Positions 40,611 to 40,737 of a stretch of DNA of 40,737 nt are shown in pieces. The notes below the pieces were generated by a model. The model searched no databases, was not told the DNA's origin, and worked only from the letters and a program-made list of their open reading frames with translations. Numbering within the stretch: the stretch's first letter is position 1; each line of letters opens with the position of its first letter. The stretch covers positions 1 through 40,737 of the forward strand of contig CAYTEO010000022.1 of assembly GCA_964436825.1 (NCBI GenBank), written 5' to 3'. Source of the DNA: CAYTEO01 sp964436825. Lineage in GTDB: Bacteria; Krumholzibacteriota; Krumholzibacteriia; LZORAL124-64-63. The translations under genes and the position numbers were made by a program.

Positions 40611-40737
40611 ATGAGCCTGACCGATCAGCAGGTCGACCTGATCGCGCGGCGCCTGGCCGCGCGGCTGCAGGGCGGCGCGTCCGCCCCCGCGCCCGCGACC
40701 GGCGGTGCGGCGCTGCCCCGGTCCGCCACCCGGGCCG
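40611..40737 (+). CDS. microcompartment enzyme, N-terminal fragment with encapsulation peptide
   Basis: Only 42 codons are inside the window. The protein starts SLTDQQVDLIARRLAARLQG, an amphipathic helix of the encapsulation-peptide type, followed by an Ala/Pro-rich linker (SAPAPATGG). In related loci this position is occupied by a CoA-acylating or NAD aldehyde dehydrogenase, but the catalytic part is not seen here. GGAGTG precedes ATG. A hairpin with GCCGGC arms (40560-40582) lies in the gap before it. Confidence 0.75.
   Translation, partial: MSLTDQQVDLIARRLAARLQGGASAPAPATGGAALPRSATRA

Noticed and set aside
1..40737. CRISPR arrays, tRNA or rRNA genes, insertion sequences, integrases
   Set aside because: I looked for spaced direct repeats, tRNA-like cloverleaf ends, transposase motifs and flanking inverted repeats and saw none. 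Faint tRNA-like structures could escape reading by eye.

Overview
The window is dense, very GC-rich bacterial DNA with short intergenic gaps and many 4-base stop/start overlaps. I saw no rRNA, tRNA, CRISPR array, phage gene or insertion sequence. Several traits point to a Gram-negative bacterium: a TonB-dependent receptor, an RND/TolC-type pump, outer-membrane barrel candidates, lipoproteins, and a secreted protein ending in a FlgD-Ig-like sorting domain. Together they suggest a poorly cultured lineage near the FCB group (Krumholzibacteriota- or Eisenbacteria-like). That placement is inference from gene style, not a database result.

Layout. 1-2085 (-): 5' part of a secreted beta-propeller gene whose signal-peptide region carries a CAGG tetranucleotide tract that puts the best start out of frame. 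2259-5128 (+): Na+/alanine-type symporter, SAM methyltransferase and a small zinc-ribbon protein. 5288-5626 (-): a HesB/IscA-like gene with an in-frame UGA at the first metal-ligand position and a hairpin just after it, read here as a selenoprotein. 5722-12261 (-): TetR regulator, outer-membrane factor, membrane-fusion protein and RND permease, translationally overlapped, with a promoter and palindromic operator in front. 12347-17224 (-): dCMP deaminase, a secreted OB-fold protein, phosphoglycerate mutase and a small unknown protein.

17272-21919 (+): a sigma70-like promoter, a TPP riboswitch with terminator and predicted antiterminator, then TonB receptor, thiamine pyrophosphokinase and an SSS-family symporter. 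This reads as a complete thiamine capture, uptake and activation unit. 21983-23740 (-): MscS channel and a putative outer-membrane barrel. 24009-24512 (+): SRPBCC protein. 24496-27589 (-): DUF1343/NamZ-type muramidase followed by a nucleotidyltransferase-kinase fusion, probably a MurNAc salvage pair. 27716-30270 (+): oligopeptidase B-like lipoprotein and an NTF2-like protein. 30487-35494 (-): five overlapping genes: GT39, GT2, VTT membrane protein, an Ogt-AlkA fusion and a secondary-metabolite-type esterase. 35633-37213 (-): a lipoprotein with an acidic run after its acylated cysteine.

37403-40737 (+): start of a bacterial microcompartment operon. A winged-helix regulator with its own promoter and palindromes is followed by an RpiB-DeoC fusion, the trimer, hexamer and pentamer shell proteins, and the first codons of a further enzyme carrying an encapsulation-peptide-like helix. 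The RpiB-DeoC linker contains a similar helix. The presence of DeoC suggests an aldehyde-generating, deoxyribose-phosphate-type catabolic compartment. The signature aldehyde dehydrogenase would lie beyond the window edge.
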